NCBI GenBank assembly: GCA_035255485.1
Contig: DATEZO010000220.1
Coordinates: 1 to 59,306 of the forward strand
Length of the DNA: 59,306 nucleotides
DNA from: DATEZO01 sp035255485
GTDB taxonomy: Bacteria; Pseudomonadota; Gammaproteobacteria; Burkholderiales; Burkholderiaceae_D
Reading direction: 5' to 3'
A program made the position numbers and the translations under genes. Positions within the stretch are counted from its first letter, which is position 1. Each line of letters begins with the position of its first letter. The notes below the pieces were generated by a model, which saw only the letters and a list, made by a program, of their open reading frames with translations, searched no databases and was not told where the DNA came from. Shown piece by piece: positions 51,237-59,306 of the stretch.

Positions 51237-51407
51237 ATGAACAAAATTTTCTTGTCAGAACAGCGTATACAGGAACTCGCTAAGCAATTAATAGCAAAAT
51301 CCGTACAAGGTGACTTGAGTCAGGTCGAAGCTATTCTTCGCGCTACCGCAACCGAGTCGATTGCCGCATACCGGGAGTGGCTAACATCGGACAGCGGGGT
51401 CAGTTAA
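51237..51407 (+). CDS. Small protein of unknown function
   Basis: A 56-residue frame from ATG 51237 with TTTGGAG about 7 nt upstream. It is predicted helical and soluble (SEQRIQELAKQLIAKSVQGDLSQVEAILRATATESIAAY). I recognise no family. The stretch 51008-51236 before it holds nothing I can support. It may be a passenger of the former dusA element. Confidence 0.5.
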   Translation: MNKIFLSEQRIQELAKQLIAKSVQGDLSQVEAILRATATESIAAYREWLTSDSGVS

Positions 51408-51444
51408 TGTTAGCCGGCCATTTCAATCCACAGCTCTGGCCTCG

Positions 51445-51543
51445 CTAATATCCGTCCATATCCTTATTGGTCACGGCAGACACTGCTGTAATGATGGCAA
51501 TGCTGACCAGTACGGGTATAGCAATTTCAAAAAACAGTCCCAT
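51445..51543 (-). CDS. Tiny single-helix membrane protein (32 residues)
   Basis: ATG 51543 to TAG 51445. The sequence is one membrane helix (LFFEIAIPVLVSIAIITAVSAV) ending in a charged tail, NKDMDGY. A second frame 103 bp upstream (51646-51750) has the same design and the same end (DMKGY), which supports both as real. Only a weak GCGAGA precedes the start. Function unknown. Confidence 0.5.
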   Translation of the reverse strand: MGLFFEIAIPVLVSIAIITAVSAVTNKDMDGY

Positions 51544-51645
51544 GGTTGTCTCGCTATCTTTATTAATTATGGATTTATCGTAGGCTTTTTATAAACTTCT
51601 TGCTGGTAGGCAGAATAAAGTCAGCGAGAAGTACCTCCCTCCTCG

Positions 51646-51750
51646 TTAGTAGCCCTTCATGTCTTTCTCGGCCACTGTGTATTTAATCGACAGGGCCAGG
51701 ACGGCGATGCAGGCAATCGAAGAAATCGTAATTCCCACAAACAGAGCCAT
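51646..51750 (-). CDS. Tiny single-helix membrane protein (34 residues)
   Basis: ATG 51750 to TAA 51646, with AAAGGGA 6 nt upstream of the start. One helix (LFVGITISSIACIAVLALSI) is followed by KYTVAEKDMKGY. It is a likely paralogue of 51445-51543: both begin M-(G/A)-L-F and end DM(D/K)GY. Such tiny helices often serve as subunits of oxidases or transporters, but no partner is nearby. Confidence 0.55.
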   Translation of the reverse strand: MALFVGITISSIACIAVLALSIKYTVAEKDMKGY

Positions 51751-52029
51751 GCGCGTTCCCTTTCCGGTTATACCCAATAGCTTGTCGATGTTTCATGGGT
51801 AGACGTTGATGGAGGTCACAGGCTTCAGCATTGTCGGGCCATCGGCAAATCTTGAAAATGACCCCTCTTTTTCGCTCAGCACCCCCGCGTTGCCGGGTAC
51901 GCCTTTTACTCACGGGAATGCCACGGATCAAGAACGCTATTGTGGCGCGACGAGCGCAGGCTGTACTCGTACGTACCAAAAGTAATACCATAAAGGTTCT
52001 AATTATTTCAACATGAGGGACACACTGAT

Positions 52030-53382
52030 ATGCCCGATCCAATCGATACCGAACATTTCTGGATGCCGTTTACCGCCAATCGCCAATACAAGGCCAGGCC
52101 ACGCATGCTGGTTTCCGCATCCGGCATGTTTTACACGTCCGATGATGGACGCAAGATTCTTGACGGTACCGCCGGCTTGTGGTGCGTCAATGCCGGGCAT
52201 AGTCACCCGAAAATCGTCGCGGCAATCCAGCAGCAGGCGGCAACCCTCGATTTTGCGCCGACTTTCCAGATGGGCCATCCCAAGGTGTTTGAAGCAGCCA
52301 GCGCTTTGGCGGCAATGGCGCCGGAAGGCCTGAACCGGGTATTTTTCTGCAATGACGGTTCGGAAGCCGTTGATTCGGCGCTCAAGATCGCGCTGGCCTA
52401 CCATCGCATGCGTGGCGACGGCTTGCGCACGCGTCTGATCGGGCGCGAGCGCGGCTATCATGGTGTTGGCTTCGGTGGCATTTCGGTCGGGGGCATTGCC
52501 GGCAATCGCAAGCATTTCGGCCCGACACTGGCGGGTGTGGATCACTTGCGGCATCCACTTGATATCGCCAGAAATGCATTCTCGCGCGGCCTGCCGGAGC
52601 ACGGCGCCGAAATTGCCGATGAACTGGAACAGCGCCTGACCACCTTGCACGACCCTGCCACCATCGCTGCGTTGATCGTCGAGCCACTGCAGGGCTCCAC
52701 CGGCGTGATCCTGCCACCCAAGGGCTACCTGCAAAAACTGCGCGCGATCTGCGACAAATACGGCATCCTGCTGATCTTCGATGAAGTCATTACCGGCTTC
52801 GGCCGCCTGGGTGCACCGTTTGCCGCCGATTATTTCGGCGTGGTGCCGGACATGATCACCTGCGCCAAGGGCTTGACCAACGCTGCGGTACCGATGGGTG
52901 CGGTCATCGTGCGCCAGGATATCCACGATACATTCATGAGTGCCGCGCCGGACAACAGTATTGAATTTTTCCATGGCTATACTTACAGCGGCCATCCGCT
53001 CGCGGCGGCAGCGGCGATTGCGGCCATCGAAGTGTACAAGGAAGAACAGCTATTCGAGCGTGCAGCCGGCATGGCTCCGTATTTCGAGGAAGCAGCGCAC
53101 CGCCTGAAAGGCTTGCCCTATGTAAAAGATATCCGCAACCTCGGCCTGGTATGCGGTATCGAACTTGAGAGCGTACCCGGCAAGCCGGCGGCACGCGCTT
53201 ATGACGTCTTCACGAAATGTTTTTGGGATAAGGACGTGCTGATTCGCACCACCGGCGACATCATTGCCTTGTCGCCGCCGCTGATCATCGACAAATCCCA
53301 GATTGATCAATTGTTCGATGCGCTTGCTGACGTTTTGAAAACGCAAAAACCAATCCCGGAAACCGAACCGGCGCTGGCCTGA
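52030..53382 (+). CDS. Omega-amino acid:pyruvate aminotransferase
   Basis: A 450-residue class-III PLP enzyme. It has FWMPFTANRQYK (typical of beta-alanine/omega-amino acid transaminases), FFCNDGSEAVDSALKIAL, YHGVGFGGISVGG, LIFDEVITGFGRLG and the PLP Lys280 in ITCAKGLTNAAVPMGAV. It moves amino groups from omega-amino acids such as beta-alanine to pyruvate. Start ATG 52030. The 279-bp gap upstream holds no gene I can support. A strong terminator follows. Confidence 0.9.
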   Translation: MPDPIDTEHFWMPFTANRQYKARPRMLVSASGMFYTSDDGRKILDGTAGLWCVNAGHSHPKIVAAIQQQAATLDFAPTFQMGHPKVFEAASALAAMAPEGLNRVFFCNDGSEAVDSALKIALAYHRMRGDGLRTRLIGRERGYHGVGFGGISVGGIAGNRKHFGPTLAGVDHLRHPLDIARNAFSRGLPEHGAEIADELEQRLTTLHDPATIAALIVEPLQGSTGVILPPKGYLQKLRAICDKYGILLIFDEVITGFGRLGAPFAADYFGVVPDMITCAKGLTNAAVPMGAVIVRQDIHDTFMSAAPDNSIEFFHGYTYSGHPLAAAAAIAAIEVYKEEQLFERAAGMAPYFEEAAHRLKGLPYVKDIRNLGLVCGIELESVPGKPAARAYDVFTKCFWDKDVLIRTTGDIIALSPPLIIDKSQIDQLFDALADVLKTQKPIPETEPALA

Positions 53383-53391
53383 CAATCAAGC

Positions 53392-53427
53392 AAAAGGCCG
53401 CCGGATGCGACGCTGGCGGCCTTTTTT
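53392..53427 (+). terminator. Rho-independent terminator of the aminotransferase gene
   Basis: GGCCGCC (53396-53402) pairs with GGCGGCC (53415-53421); A4 before and T6 after extend the stem. It begins 9 nt after the stop codon. Confidence 0.9.
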
Positions 53428-53457
53428 CCATTCTTTTCCGGCATTTTACTTGTTTAT

Positions 53458-53528
53458 ATACTGGTATGTGTATTTTTACAGACCAGCAGATTCATTGCGA
53501 GTAACACGGTATTTTAATGCATACTCCC
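53458..53528 (-). repeat. 71-bp intergenic element, copy D (minus strand)
   Basis: Read on the minus strand from 53528: GGGAGTAT, CGCAAT at element positions 30-35, AAAAATAC and ATAC-N8-GTAT ending at 53458. It lies between the aminotransferase terminator and the convergent DMT transporter gene. Confidence 0.8.
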
Positions 53529-53552
53529 ACTAAACCATTGCATCATCCTGCT

Positions 53553-54452
53553 CTAGCGCGTTACACGCGCTAATTGCCGCATTGAGGCGGCTTCATTGAG
53601 CGCCAGGGCCAGCAGTACGATCGCACCTCCCGCAAGCGTTTCCTGTGCCGGCACCTCGCCGGCGCCAAGCCATGCCCATAGCGGCCCCAGCAGAACCTCT
53701 AGCAGCGCCAGCAATGAAATCTCCGGCGCGGATAGCGATTTCGATGCGCGAACCATCAGCATGCAGGGAAATCCCAGCTGAAAAAAACCGAGAATCGCAA
53801 GAATCCCGATATCGTGCATGGATGCCTGCATCGGCCAAGTCAACGGCAGCATTGCCAATGCCGAGAGGATGCCGCCCAGCAGGACCGCCGGTACCAGGTC
53901 GATGCCATGGCCCGCCTTTTTCAGTGCAATGACGTTTACCGATGCCGCCAGCGGCACGCCCAGCGCAATCGTCATGCCGGCCAATTGGGTGCCGCTAACA
54001 TGCGACATGCCCTTCACAAACATGCCGACCATGCCAATCAGTGCGGCGGCAATTGCGCACCAGGTGCGTGCCGCAATCCGCTGTCGCAGGAACAGCCAGG
54101 TGAAAAACGCGGTCAGCAGCGGTGAAATGCTCATCACGATCAGCGTATTGGCGACCGTTGTCATTGTCAGCGCAATCATGAAGCAGCAGAACATGACGCT
54201 CCACATCGCGCCGGACAAGGCACCCAGGCGGCCCATCGAGCGTACCGCGGCAAGCGCTTTTCCGCCTCGCTGCAGCACCAATGCAATCGCCACGAATAGC
54301 GCGGCGAACACGCTGCGCCAGAAGGTGACTTCAAAGCCGCGCGCCGCGTCCAGATGGCGCGTCAGAACGCCGGCAATGCTCCACAGAGTGGCTGCGCATA
54401 TCATGAGCAAAACAGCACGCTGGTGCGAATACCGAGTCAGCATGGACAACAA
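53553..54452 (-). CDS. DMT superfamily (EamA) transporter
   Basis: A 299-residue inner-membrane protein with ten predicted helices in two EamA repeats (~15-135 and ~150-290). Repeat signatures: TLWSIAGVLTRHLDAARGFEVTFWR and, in the second half, SAPEISLLALLEVLLGPLWAWLGAGEVP. Probably exports a small metabolite or amino acid. Convergent with the aminotransferase gene; no operon link. Confidence 0.88.
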   Translation of the reverse strand: MLSMLTRYSHQRAVLLMICAATLWSIAGVLTRHLDAARGFEVTFWRSVFAALFVAIALVLQRGGKALAAVRSMGRLGALSGAMWSVMFCCFMIALTMTTVANTLIVMSISPLLTAFFTWLFLRQRIAARTWCAIAAALIGMVGMFVKGMSHVSGTQLAGMTIALGVPLAASVNVIALKKAGHGIDLVPAVLLGGILSALAMLPLTWPMQASMHDIGILAILGFFQLGFPCMLMVRASKSLSAPEISLLALLEVLLGPLWAWLGAGEVPAQETLAGGAIVLLALALNEAASMRQLARVTR

Positions 54453-54565
54453 CTATTCAGAAATGAAAAACCCGCTGATTCCGCTTGGCCTTGGCAGGCC
54501 AGGAAGGATCGGCGGGTTGGACTGGTATCCGTGGCACACAGCGCATCACGGATGATGATGAGCGA

Positions 54566-56401
54566 TCAAGCGGCTTCGCGCGAGGCCTTCTTGCGCTCAT
54601 GCTCCTTCAGATGGCGCTTGCGCAGACGGATGCTCTTCGGCGTGATCTCGACCAGCTCGTCGTCTTCGATGAATTCCACTGCGTATTCCAGCGACATCTG
54701 GATCGGCGGTACCAGGCGCACCGCTTCGTCGGTGCCGGAAGAGCGCACGTTGGTCAATTGCTTGCCCTTGATCGGATTGACCACCAGGTCGTTGTCGCGC
54801 GAATGGATGCCGATGATCATGCCTTCGTACACCGGGTCATTGTGGCTGACGAACATGCGGCCGCGATCCTGCAGTTTCCACAATGCGTAGGCAACCGCCG
54901 CACCGTCGTCCTGCGACACCAGCACGCCATTGCGGCGGCCAGCCAGTTCCGGCCTGGTGACGTCCACCGGAGAATATTCATCGAAAATATGGCTCATTAA
55001 TCCCGTGCCGCGCGTCAGCGTCATGAACTCCGACTGGAAGCCGATCAGGCCGCGCGCCGGGATACGATATTCAAGGCGCACGCGGCCCTTGCCGTCCGGT
55101 TCCATGTTTTGCAAATCGCCGCGGCGGCGACCGAGTTCTTCCATTACGCCACCCTGATGGGAATCCTCGACATCGACGGTCAGCAGCTCGTACGGCTCGT
55201 GGCGCACGCCATCGATTTCCTTGTACACCACGCGCGGGCGCGAGACGGCCAGTTCATAGCCTTCGCGACGCATGTTTTCCAGCAGAATCGTCAGATGCAA
55301 TTCACCGCGCCCCGACACTTCGAACGTAGTGTCGTCGCCAGTATCGGCTACGCGCAGTGCAACATTTGCTTTCAGTTCGCGCTCGAGGCGCTCGCGGATC
55401 TGGCGGCTGGTGACGAACTTGCCTTCGCGACCCGCCAGGGGCGAATTGTTAACCACGAAATTCATGGTTAGCGTCGGCTCGTCGACCTTCAGCATCGGCA
55501 AGGCGTCCGGCGTATCGAGCGCACATAAGGTAGAACCGATGCCGATTTCTTCGATACCGTTGATCAGCACGATATCGCCAGCCTGTGCCTCATCGACCAG
55601 TACGCGCTCGAGCCCCTTGAACTTCAGTACCTGGTTGATGCGTGCCTTGATGGGCGTCGAATCCGGGCCGTTCATGATGATCACGTCCTGCAAACCTTTG
55701 ATGCGGCCGCGATTGATACGGCCAACGCCAATCTTGCCAACGTACGAGGAATAATCGAGCGACGAAATCTGTAATTGCAGCGGGCCGTCCGGATCATCTT
55801 CACGCACCGGCACGTATCCCAGCACGGCGTCGAACAGCGGCTTCATGGTGCCTTCGCGCACAGTCTGGTCGAGGCTGGCGTAGCCGTTCAGCGCCGATGC
55901 ATACACCACCGGGAAATCCAGCTGATCGTCGGTTGCACCCAGCTTGTCGAACAGTTCAAAAGTCGCATTCACCACCCAGTCGGCACGTGCACCGGGACGG
56001 TCGATCTTGTTGACCACCACGATCGGCTTCAAGCCCAGCGCGAGCGCCTTGCGCGTCACGAAGCGCGTCTGCGGCATGGGGCCTTCGACTGCATCCACCA
56101 GCAGCAGCACGCTATCGACCATCGATAGCACGCGCTCGACCTCACCGCCAAAATCAGCATGGCCCGGCGTGTCAACGATATTGATATGCGTGCCCTCATA
56201 TTCAACAGCGCAATTCTTTGCCAGGATCGTGATGCCGCGCTCTTTTTCCAGATCGTTCGAATCCATCACGCGCGTATCGATGTGCTGATTATCGCGGAAC
56301 GTGCCGGATTGTCGCAGCAGCTGATCGACCAGCGTGGTTTTGCCGTGATCGACGTGAGCAATGATGGCAATATTGCGTAACGCGCGTTTAGTGTTTGACA
56401 T
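54566..56401 (-). CDS. typA: Ribosome-associated translational GTPase TypA/BipA
   Basis: A 611-residue GTPase, full length. P-loop AHVDHGKTTLVD (15-26), switch-I RGITILAKN, DTPGHADFGGEVER and NKIDRPGAR motifs are intact. EF-G-like domains and the BipA-specific C-terminal domain (SRDNDLVVNPIKGKQLTNVRSSGTDEAVRLVPP) follow. It helps 50S assembly and translation under stress and cold. Separate from truB by 134 bp. Confidence 0.97.
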   Translation of the reverse strand: MSNTKRALRNIAIIAHVDHGKTTLVDQLLRQSGTFRDNQHIDTRVMDSNDLEKERGITILAKNCAVEYEGTHINIVDTPGHADFGGEVERVLSMVDSVLLLVDAVEGPMPQTRFVTRKALALGLKPIVVVNKIDRPGARADWVVNATFELFDKLGATDDQLDFPVVYASALNGYASLDQTVREGTMKPLFDAVLGYVPVREDDPDGPLQLQISSLDYSSYVGKIGVGRINRGRIKGLQDVIIMNGPDSTPIKARINQVLKFKGLERVLVDEAQAGDIVLINGIEEIGIGSTLCALDTPDALPMLKVDEPTLTMNFVVNNSPLAGREGKFVTSRQIRERLERELKANVALRVADTGDDTTFEVSGRGELHLTILLENMRREGYELAVSRPRVVYKEIDGVRHEPYELLTVDVEDSHQGGVMEELGRRRGDLQNMEPDGKGRVRLEYRIPARGLIGFQSEFMTLTRGTGLMSHIFDEYSPVDVTRPELAGRRNGVLVSQDDGAAVAYALWKLQDRGRMFVSHNDPVYEGMIIGIHSRDNDLVVNPIKGKQLTNVRSSGTDEAVRLVPPIQMSLEYAVEFIEDDELVEITPKSIRLRKRHLKEHERKKASREAA

Positions 56402-56535
56402 GATAGTGTTTGCGTGATTTTCGTGATTCGGAGAACCCGAAATTATAGCATGTTGCGGCGCACGATTTACTCCAAATATCGTGATATTTCAATGAGTTGC
56501 TGTTAATCACCCGATAATTCGTGGACTTTTCTGTC

Positions 56536-57465
56536 TCAATCGCATGAAACAAGTCTTTCCGGTGCCAGAATATTGAACTCCATTACTTGCCCGGTGCCCA
56601 GCAATCGATGATCATCCGCGTGATATACGCGCACCCGACCGAATTGGCCGGAAGTTTGTACACCTTCCTTGTCGAGCGCGAGTCGCTGACCATGCATGAA
56701 GCGTTTGGCCAGCTGTTCCGGCAAATCGACTGTTGGAAATGAGGACAGCAACGCATCCATCGGTGCAAGCGCCTGGCTGCGTTCGGTGTCAGGCATGCTG
56801 GCGAGCGCGTCCAGCGTCATGGCAGAATCAAGTTTCAGCGTGCCCGCCTGGATACGGCGCAATTCCTGCAAGTGTGCGCCACAGCCCAAAGCCGTGCCAA
56901 TATCTTCGCCCAGCACGCGAACATACGTTCCCTTGCTGCAAGCAACGCGCAAGCGCAGATATGGCGCCTGATAATCGATCAGTTCAAGCGCATGAATGGT
57001 CACGCGGCGTGCTTCGCGTTCCAGTGTCACGCCGGCACGCGCATATTCGTACAGCGGCTTGCCGTCGCGCTTGAGTGCTGAATACATTGGCGGGGTCTGA
57101 TCGATTTCGCCGCGAAACTGCTCGAGCACGGCTTCGATCTGCGTTCTGGTCGCGGTTACTTCGCTGGTGGCGACGGTCTCGCCTTCGGTGTCGCCGGTCG
57201 ATGTGCACATGCCAAGGTGGACCAGCGTTTCATAGGTTTTATCGGCATTCAGCAAATCCTGCGAAAATTTCGTCGCCTCGCCGAAGCAAAGCGGCAGCAA
57301 GCCGGTTGCAAACGGATCGAGCGTTCCGGTGTGACCGGCCTTCTGCGCATTCAAGAGTCGCTTGGCCTTGATCAGCGCATCATTGCTGGTCACGCCTGCC
57401 GGCTTGTCGAGAAGCAGTACGCCATGCACCGGTACGCGCGGTTTTCTATGCGGATTGATTGCCAT
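56536..57465 (-). CDS. truB: tRNA pseudouridine(55) synthase TruB
   Basis: A 309-residue enzyme that makes pseudouridine 55 in the tRNA T-loop. LLLDKPAGVTSNDAL and the catalytic Asp50 in KAGHTGTLDPFATGLLP are present; YEYARAGVTLEREARRVTIH and CSKGTYVRVLGEDIG follow, with a C-terminal PUA-like domain. Lies downstream of rbfA (44-bp gap), as in most proteobacteria. Confidence 0.97.
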   Translation of the reverse strand: MAINPHRKPRVPVHGVLLLDKPAGVTSNDALIKAKRLLNAQKAGHTGTLDPFATGLLPLCFGEATKFSQDLLNADKTYETLVHLGMCTSTGDTEGETVATSEVTATRTQIEAVLEQFRGEIDQTPPMYSALKRDGKPLYEYARAGVTLEREARRVTIHALELIDYQAPYLRLRVACSKGTYVRVLGEDIGTALGCGAHLQELRRIQAGTLKLDSAMTLDALASMPDTERSQALAPMDALLSSFPTVDLPEQLAKRFMHGQRLALDKEGVQTSGQFGRVRVYHADDHRLLGTGQVMEFNILAPERLVSCD

Positions 57466-57509
57466 GCCGGATGGGATGATTTATTGCCGCAAGACAGAAG
57501 CGACGGCGC

Positions 57510-57896
57510 TCATTCTTCCGCATCCTTGGCGCGAGTTGCATTGGCTTTGTCAATCAGTTTTGACAACTCCATACCGCGCGCAGTCGAGGTATCGTGCACA
57601 AAATGCAATTCTGGAATGGCGTGGATGGTCAAGCGTCGTCCAAGCTGGCCGCGAATGAAACCTGCTGCCTTCTGCAATCCTGCGACCGTATTTTGAATCG
57701 CATCCTGGTCATCGCTCAGCATGGTGAAAAATACCTTTGCATGCGCATAATCCGGAGTGACCTGCACTTCGGTAATCGTGATCATTCCAACGCGCGGATC
57801 TTTCAATTCAAACGCGATGATCTCCGCCAGATCACGCTGGATCTGGTCGGCAACCCGCAAACCGCGTCCGGGAATGCTTTTACTGTGTTTAGCCAT
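57510..57896 (-). CDS. rbfA: Ribosome-binding factor A
   Basis: A 128-residue KH-fold protein needed for 16S rRNA 5'-end maturation and 30S assembly. The family blocks VADQIQRDLAEIIAFELKDPRVGMITITEVQVTPDYAHAKVFFTML, AAGFIRGQLGRRLTIHAIPELHFVHD are intact. Between infB (143-bp gap) and truB. Confidence 0.96.
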   Translation of the reverse strand: MAKHSKSIPGRGLRVADQIQRDLAEIIAFELKDPRVGMITITEVQVTPDYAHAKVFFTMLSDDQDAIQNTVAGLQKAAGFIRGQLGRRLTIHAIPELHFVHDTSTARGMELSKLIDKANATRAKDAEE

Positions 57897-58039
57897 GTAT
57901 ATGAAAATCGTTCGTCATTTCCGCAGTCCTGGCAAATTGCCCTGAAAATGCCCTCATCCACCAGAATGAACCTGCCCATCATCAACAAAACGCAGTTCCC
58001 CCAATATCGAAGTTTAACCGCATTCTTGTTGATAACGTC

Positions 58040-59306
58040 TTACAGAGTACGAGCGACTTCTTGCACCTCGAATACTTCCAGTTGATCACCTTCTTGGACA
58101 TCATTGAAATTTTTCAGTGTCAAACCGCATTCAAAGCCGGATTTCACTTCTTTTACGTCATCCTTGAAGCGCTTGAGCGAATCGATTTCGCCGGTCCAGA
58201 TCACTACATTGTTGCGCAATAGACGTACTGAAGAACCTCGCTTGACAACGCCTTCCAGCACGAAGCAGCCTGCAATCGCGCCGACCTTGCTGACCAGGAT
58301 CACCTGGCGAATTTCGACCAGACCCAATGCATGCTCGCGCTTCTCTGGCGCCAGCATGCCGGACATCGCCGCCTTGACCTCGTCGATCGCATCGTAAATG
58401 ATGTTGTAATAGCGGATGTCAACGCCATTGGCTTCGGCCAGCTTGCGCGCCTGCGCATCGGCACGTGTATTGAAGCCAATGATGACCGCCTTGGAAGCGA
58501 CCGCAAGATTGACGTCCGATTCAGTAATGCCGCCAACTGCCGCATGCACCACTTGTACACGCACTTCACTGGTCGACAGTTTTTGCATGGAATGCACCAA
58601 GGCTTCTTGCGAACCCTGCACATCGGTCTTGATGATCATTGGCAGGTTTTTGATTTCGCCTTCAGCCATCTGCTCAAACATGTTTTCAAGTTTCGCCGCT
58701 TGCTGTTTCGCCAGTTTTACATCACGGAACTTGCCTTGACGGAACAGACCGATTTCGCGCGCTTTACGCTCATCCGCCATGACCATTACTTCTTCACCAG
58801 CGATCGGCACTTCGGTCAAACCCTGAATTTCAACCGGGATCGATGGGCCGGCTTCCGTAATACTCTTGCCATTCTCGTCCAGCATTGCGCGGACACGACC
58901 ATAGGATGAGCCGGCCAATACAACATCGCCGCGCTTCAGCGTTCCCGATTGCACCAGAATCGTCGCAACCGGGCCGCGGCCTTTATCAAGCCTTGCTTCA
59001 ACCACCAGTCCACGCGCCGGTGCCTCCTTGGGTGCAGTCAACTCCAGCACCTCGGCCTGCAATAACACCTGTTCCAGCAAATCATCAATACCAGCGCCTG
59101 TCTTGGCGGATACCGGCACGAAAGGCGACTCGCCGCCGTATTCTTCCGGTACGACTTGCTCGGCGACCAATTCCTGCTTGACACGGTCAAGGTTGGCGCC
59201 CGGCTTGTCGATTTTATTGATCGCCACAACCAGAGGCACACCTGCTGCTTTCGCGTGCGCAATCGCTTCCTTGGTTTGCGGCATCACGCCATCATCTGCC
59301 GCCACA
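58040..59306 (-). CDS. infB: Translation initiation factor IF-2, C-terminal part (cut by window edge)
   Basis: The visible 422 codons hold the last part of the G domain (VVAINKIDKPGAN, the NKxD motif; SAKTGAGIDDLLEQVL) and domains II, III and IV (C2 fMet-tRNA-binding region with GEIDSLKRFKDDVKEVKSGFECGLTLKNFNDVQEGDQLEVFE). The P-loop and N-terminal domains lie beyond 59306. Heads the infB-rbfA-truB-typA group. Confidence 0.97.
   Translation of the reverse strand, partial: VAADDGVMPQTKEAIAHAKAAGVPLVVAINKIDKPGANLDRVKQELVAEQVVPEEYGGESPFVPVSAKTGAGIDDLLEQVLLQAEVLELTAPKEAPARGLVVEARLDKGRGPVATILVQSGTLKRGDVVLAGSSYGRVRAMLDENGKSITEAGPSIPVEIQGLTEVPIAGEEVMVMADERKAREIGLFRQGKFRDVKLAKQQAAKLENMFEQMAEGEIKNLPMIIKTDVQGSQEALVHSMQKLSTSEVRVQVVHAAVGGITESDVNLAVASKAVIIGFNTRADAQARKLAEANGVDIRYYNIIYDAIDEVKAAMSGMLAPEKREHALGLVEIRQVILVSKVGAIAGCFVLEGVVKRGSSVRLLRNNVVIWTGEIDSLKRFKDDVKEVKSGFECGLTLKNFNDVQEGDQLEVFEVQEVARTL

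Noticed and set aside
51750..52030. Possible transposase debris upstream of the aminotransferase gene
   Set aside because: Short frames here have no motif that I can tie to a transposase family.
1..59306. CRISPR arrays, rRNA genes, complete tRNA genes, intact insertion sequences
   Set aside because: I found no regularly spaced direct repeats, no rRNA segments, no tRNA cloverleaf other than the tmRNA end, and no transposase gene.

Overview
The window looks like chromosome from a Burkholderiales betaproteobacterium, most likely of the Oxalobacteraceae. The evidence is the 3' end of a betaproteobacterial-type tmRNA at the left edge, the infB-rbfA-truB-typA order at the right edge, dusA, and many families common in that group. 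I cannot name the genus from sequence alone.

Layout. 1-2020: ssrA 3' end followed by a small decayed integrative islet (integrase N-terminus, AlpA-like regulator, Fic protein, a partial ssrA repeat). 2424-4407: Fur-controlled iron-uptake operon (cupredoxin, FTR1 permease, outer-membrane barrel). 4756-7115: small stress/envelope genes (DUF4404, DUF1328, DUF883, entericidin-like lipoprotein, a secreted protein). 7443-11729: operon of a C39-like peptidase, a RimK-type ATP-grasp ligase, a GCS2-type ligase and an N-formylglutamate amidohydrolase, which looks like a peptide-metabolite or tagging system. 11780-19064: leftward genes for an erythromycin-esterase-like protein, FAD/Rieske oxidoreductase, lipoprotein, UDP-glucuronate decarboxylase-like enzyme, GT9 and carbamoyltransferase. 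19488-22008: MscS channel, membrane protein, PRC-barrel protein. 22227-28949: leftward glycan genes (GT2, PIG-L, GT4, radical SAM, GT2) ending upstream in a broken ABC exporter. 29180-31910: SRPBCC-Hsp20 fusion, Na+/H+ antiporter, PQ-loop protein. 32201-36086: second glycan operon (GT4, an SDR broken by a TAG, HAD heptose phosphatase, GT9). 36046-39749: phospholipase-D lipoprotein, hemerythrin, DUF421, PRC-barrel protein. 40142-41847: glycosyltransferase remnant and galU. 42076-49106: hybrid histidine kinase, NtrC-type regulator, two lipoproteins, a receiver-less sigma54 activator, an SDR. 49375-51750: dusA with a truncated integrase and tiny ORFs. 52030-59306: omega-aminotransferase, DMT transporter, typA, truB, rbfA, infB (cut by the window edge).

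Two signals tie the window together. (1) Nine good -24/-12 (sigma54) promoters, plus one weak one, sit in front of the stress/envelope genes and the amidoligase operon. Two sigma54 activators and a hybrid kinase are encoded in the same window. I read this as a sigma54-driven stress regulon. (2) Four copies of a fixed-length 70-71 bp intergenic element (GGGAGTAT at one end, ATAC-N8-GTAT at the other) each lie in a gap between convergent genes. I do not recognise this element.

Decay is frequent: two truncated integrases, a frameshifted and internally deleted ABC exporter, an SDR with an in-frame amber codon, and a fragment of a glycosyltransferase.
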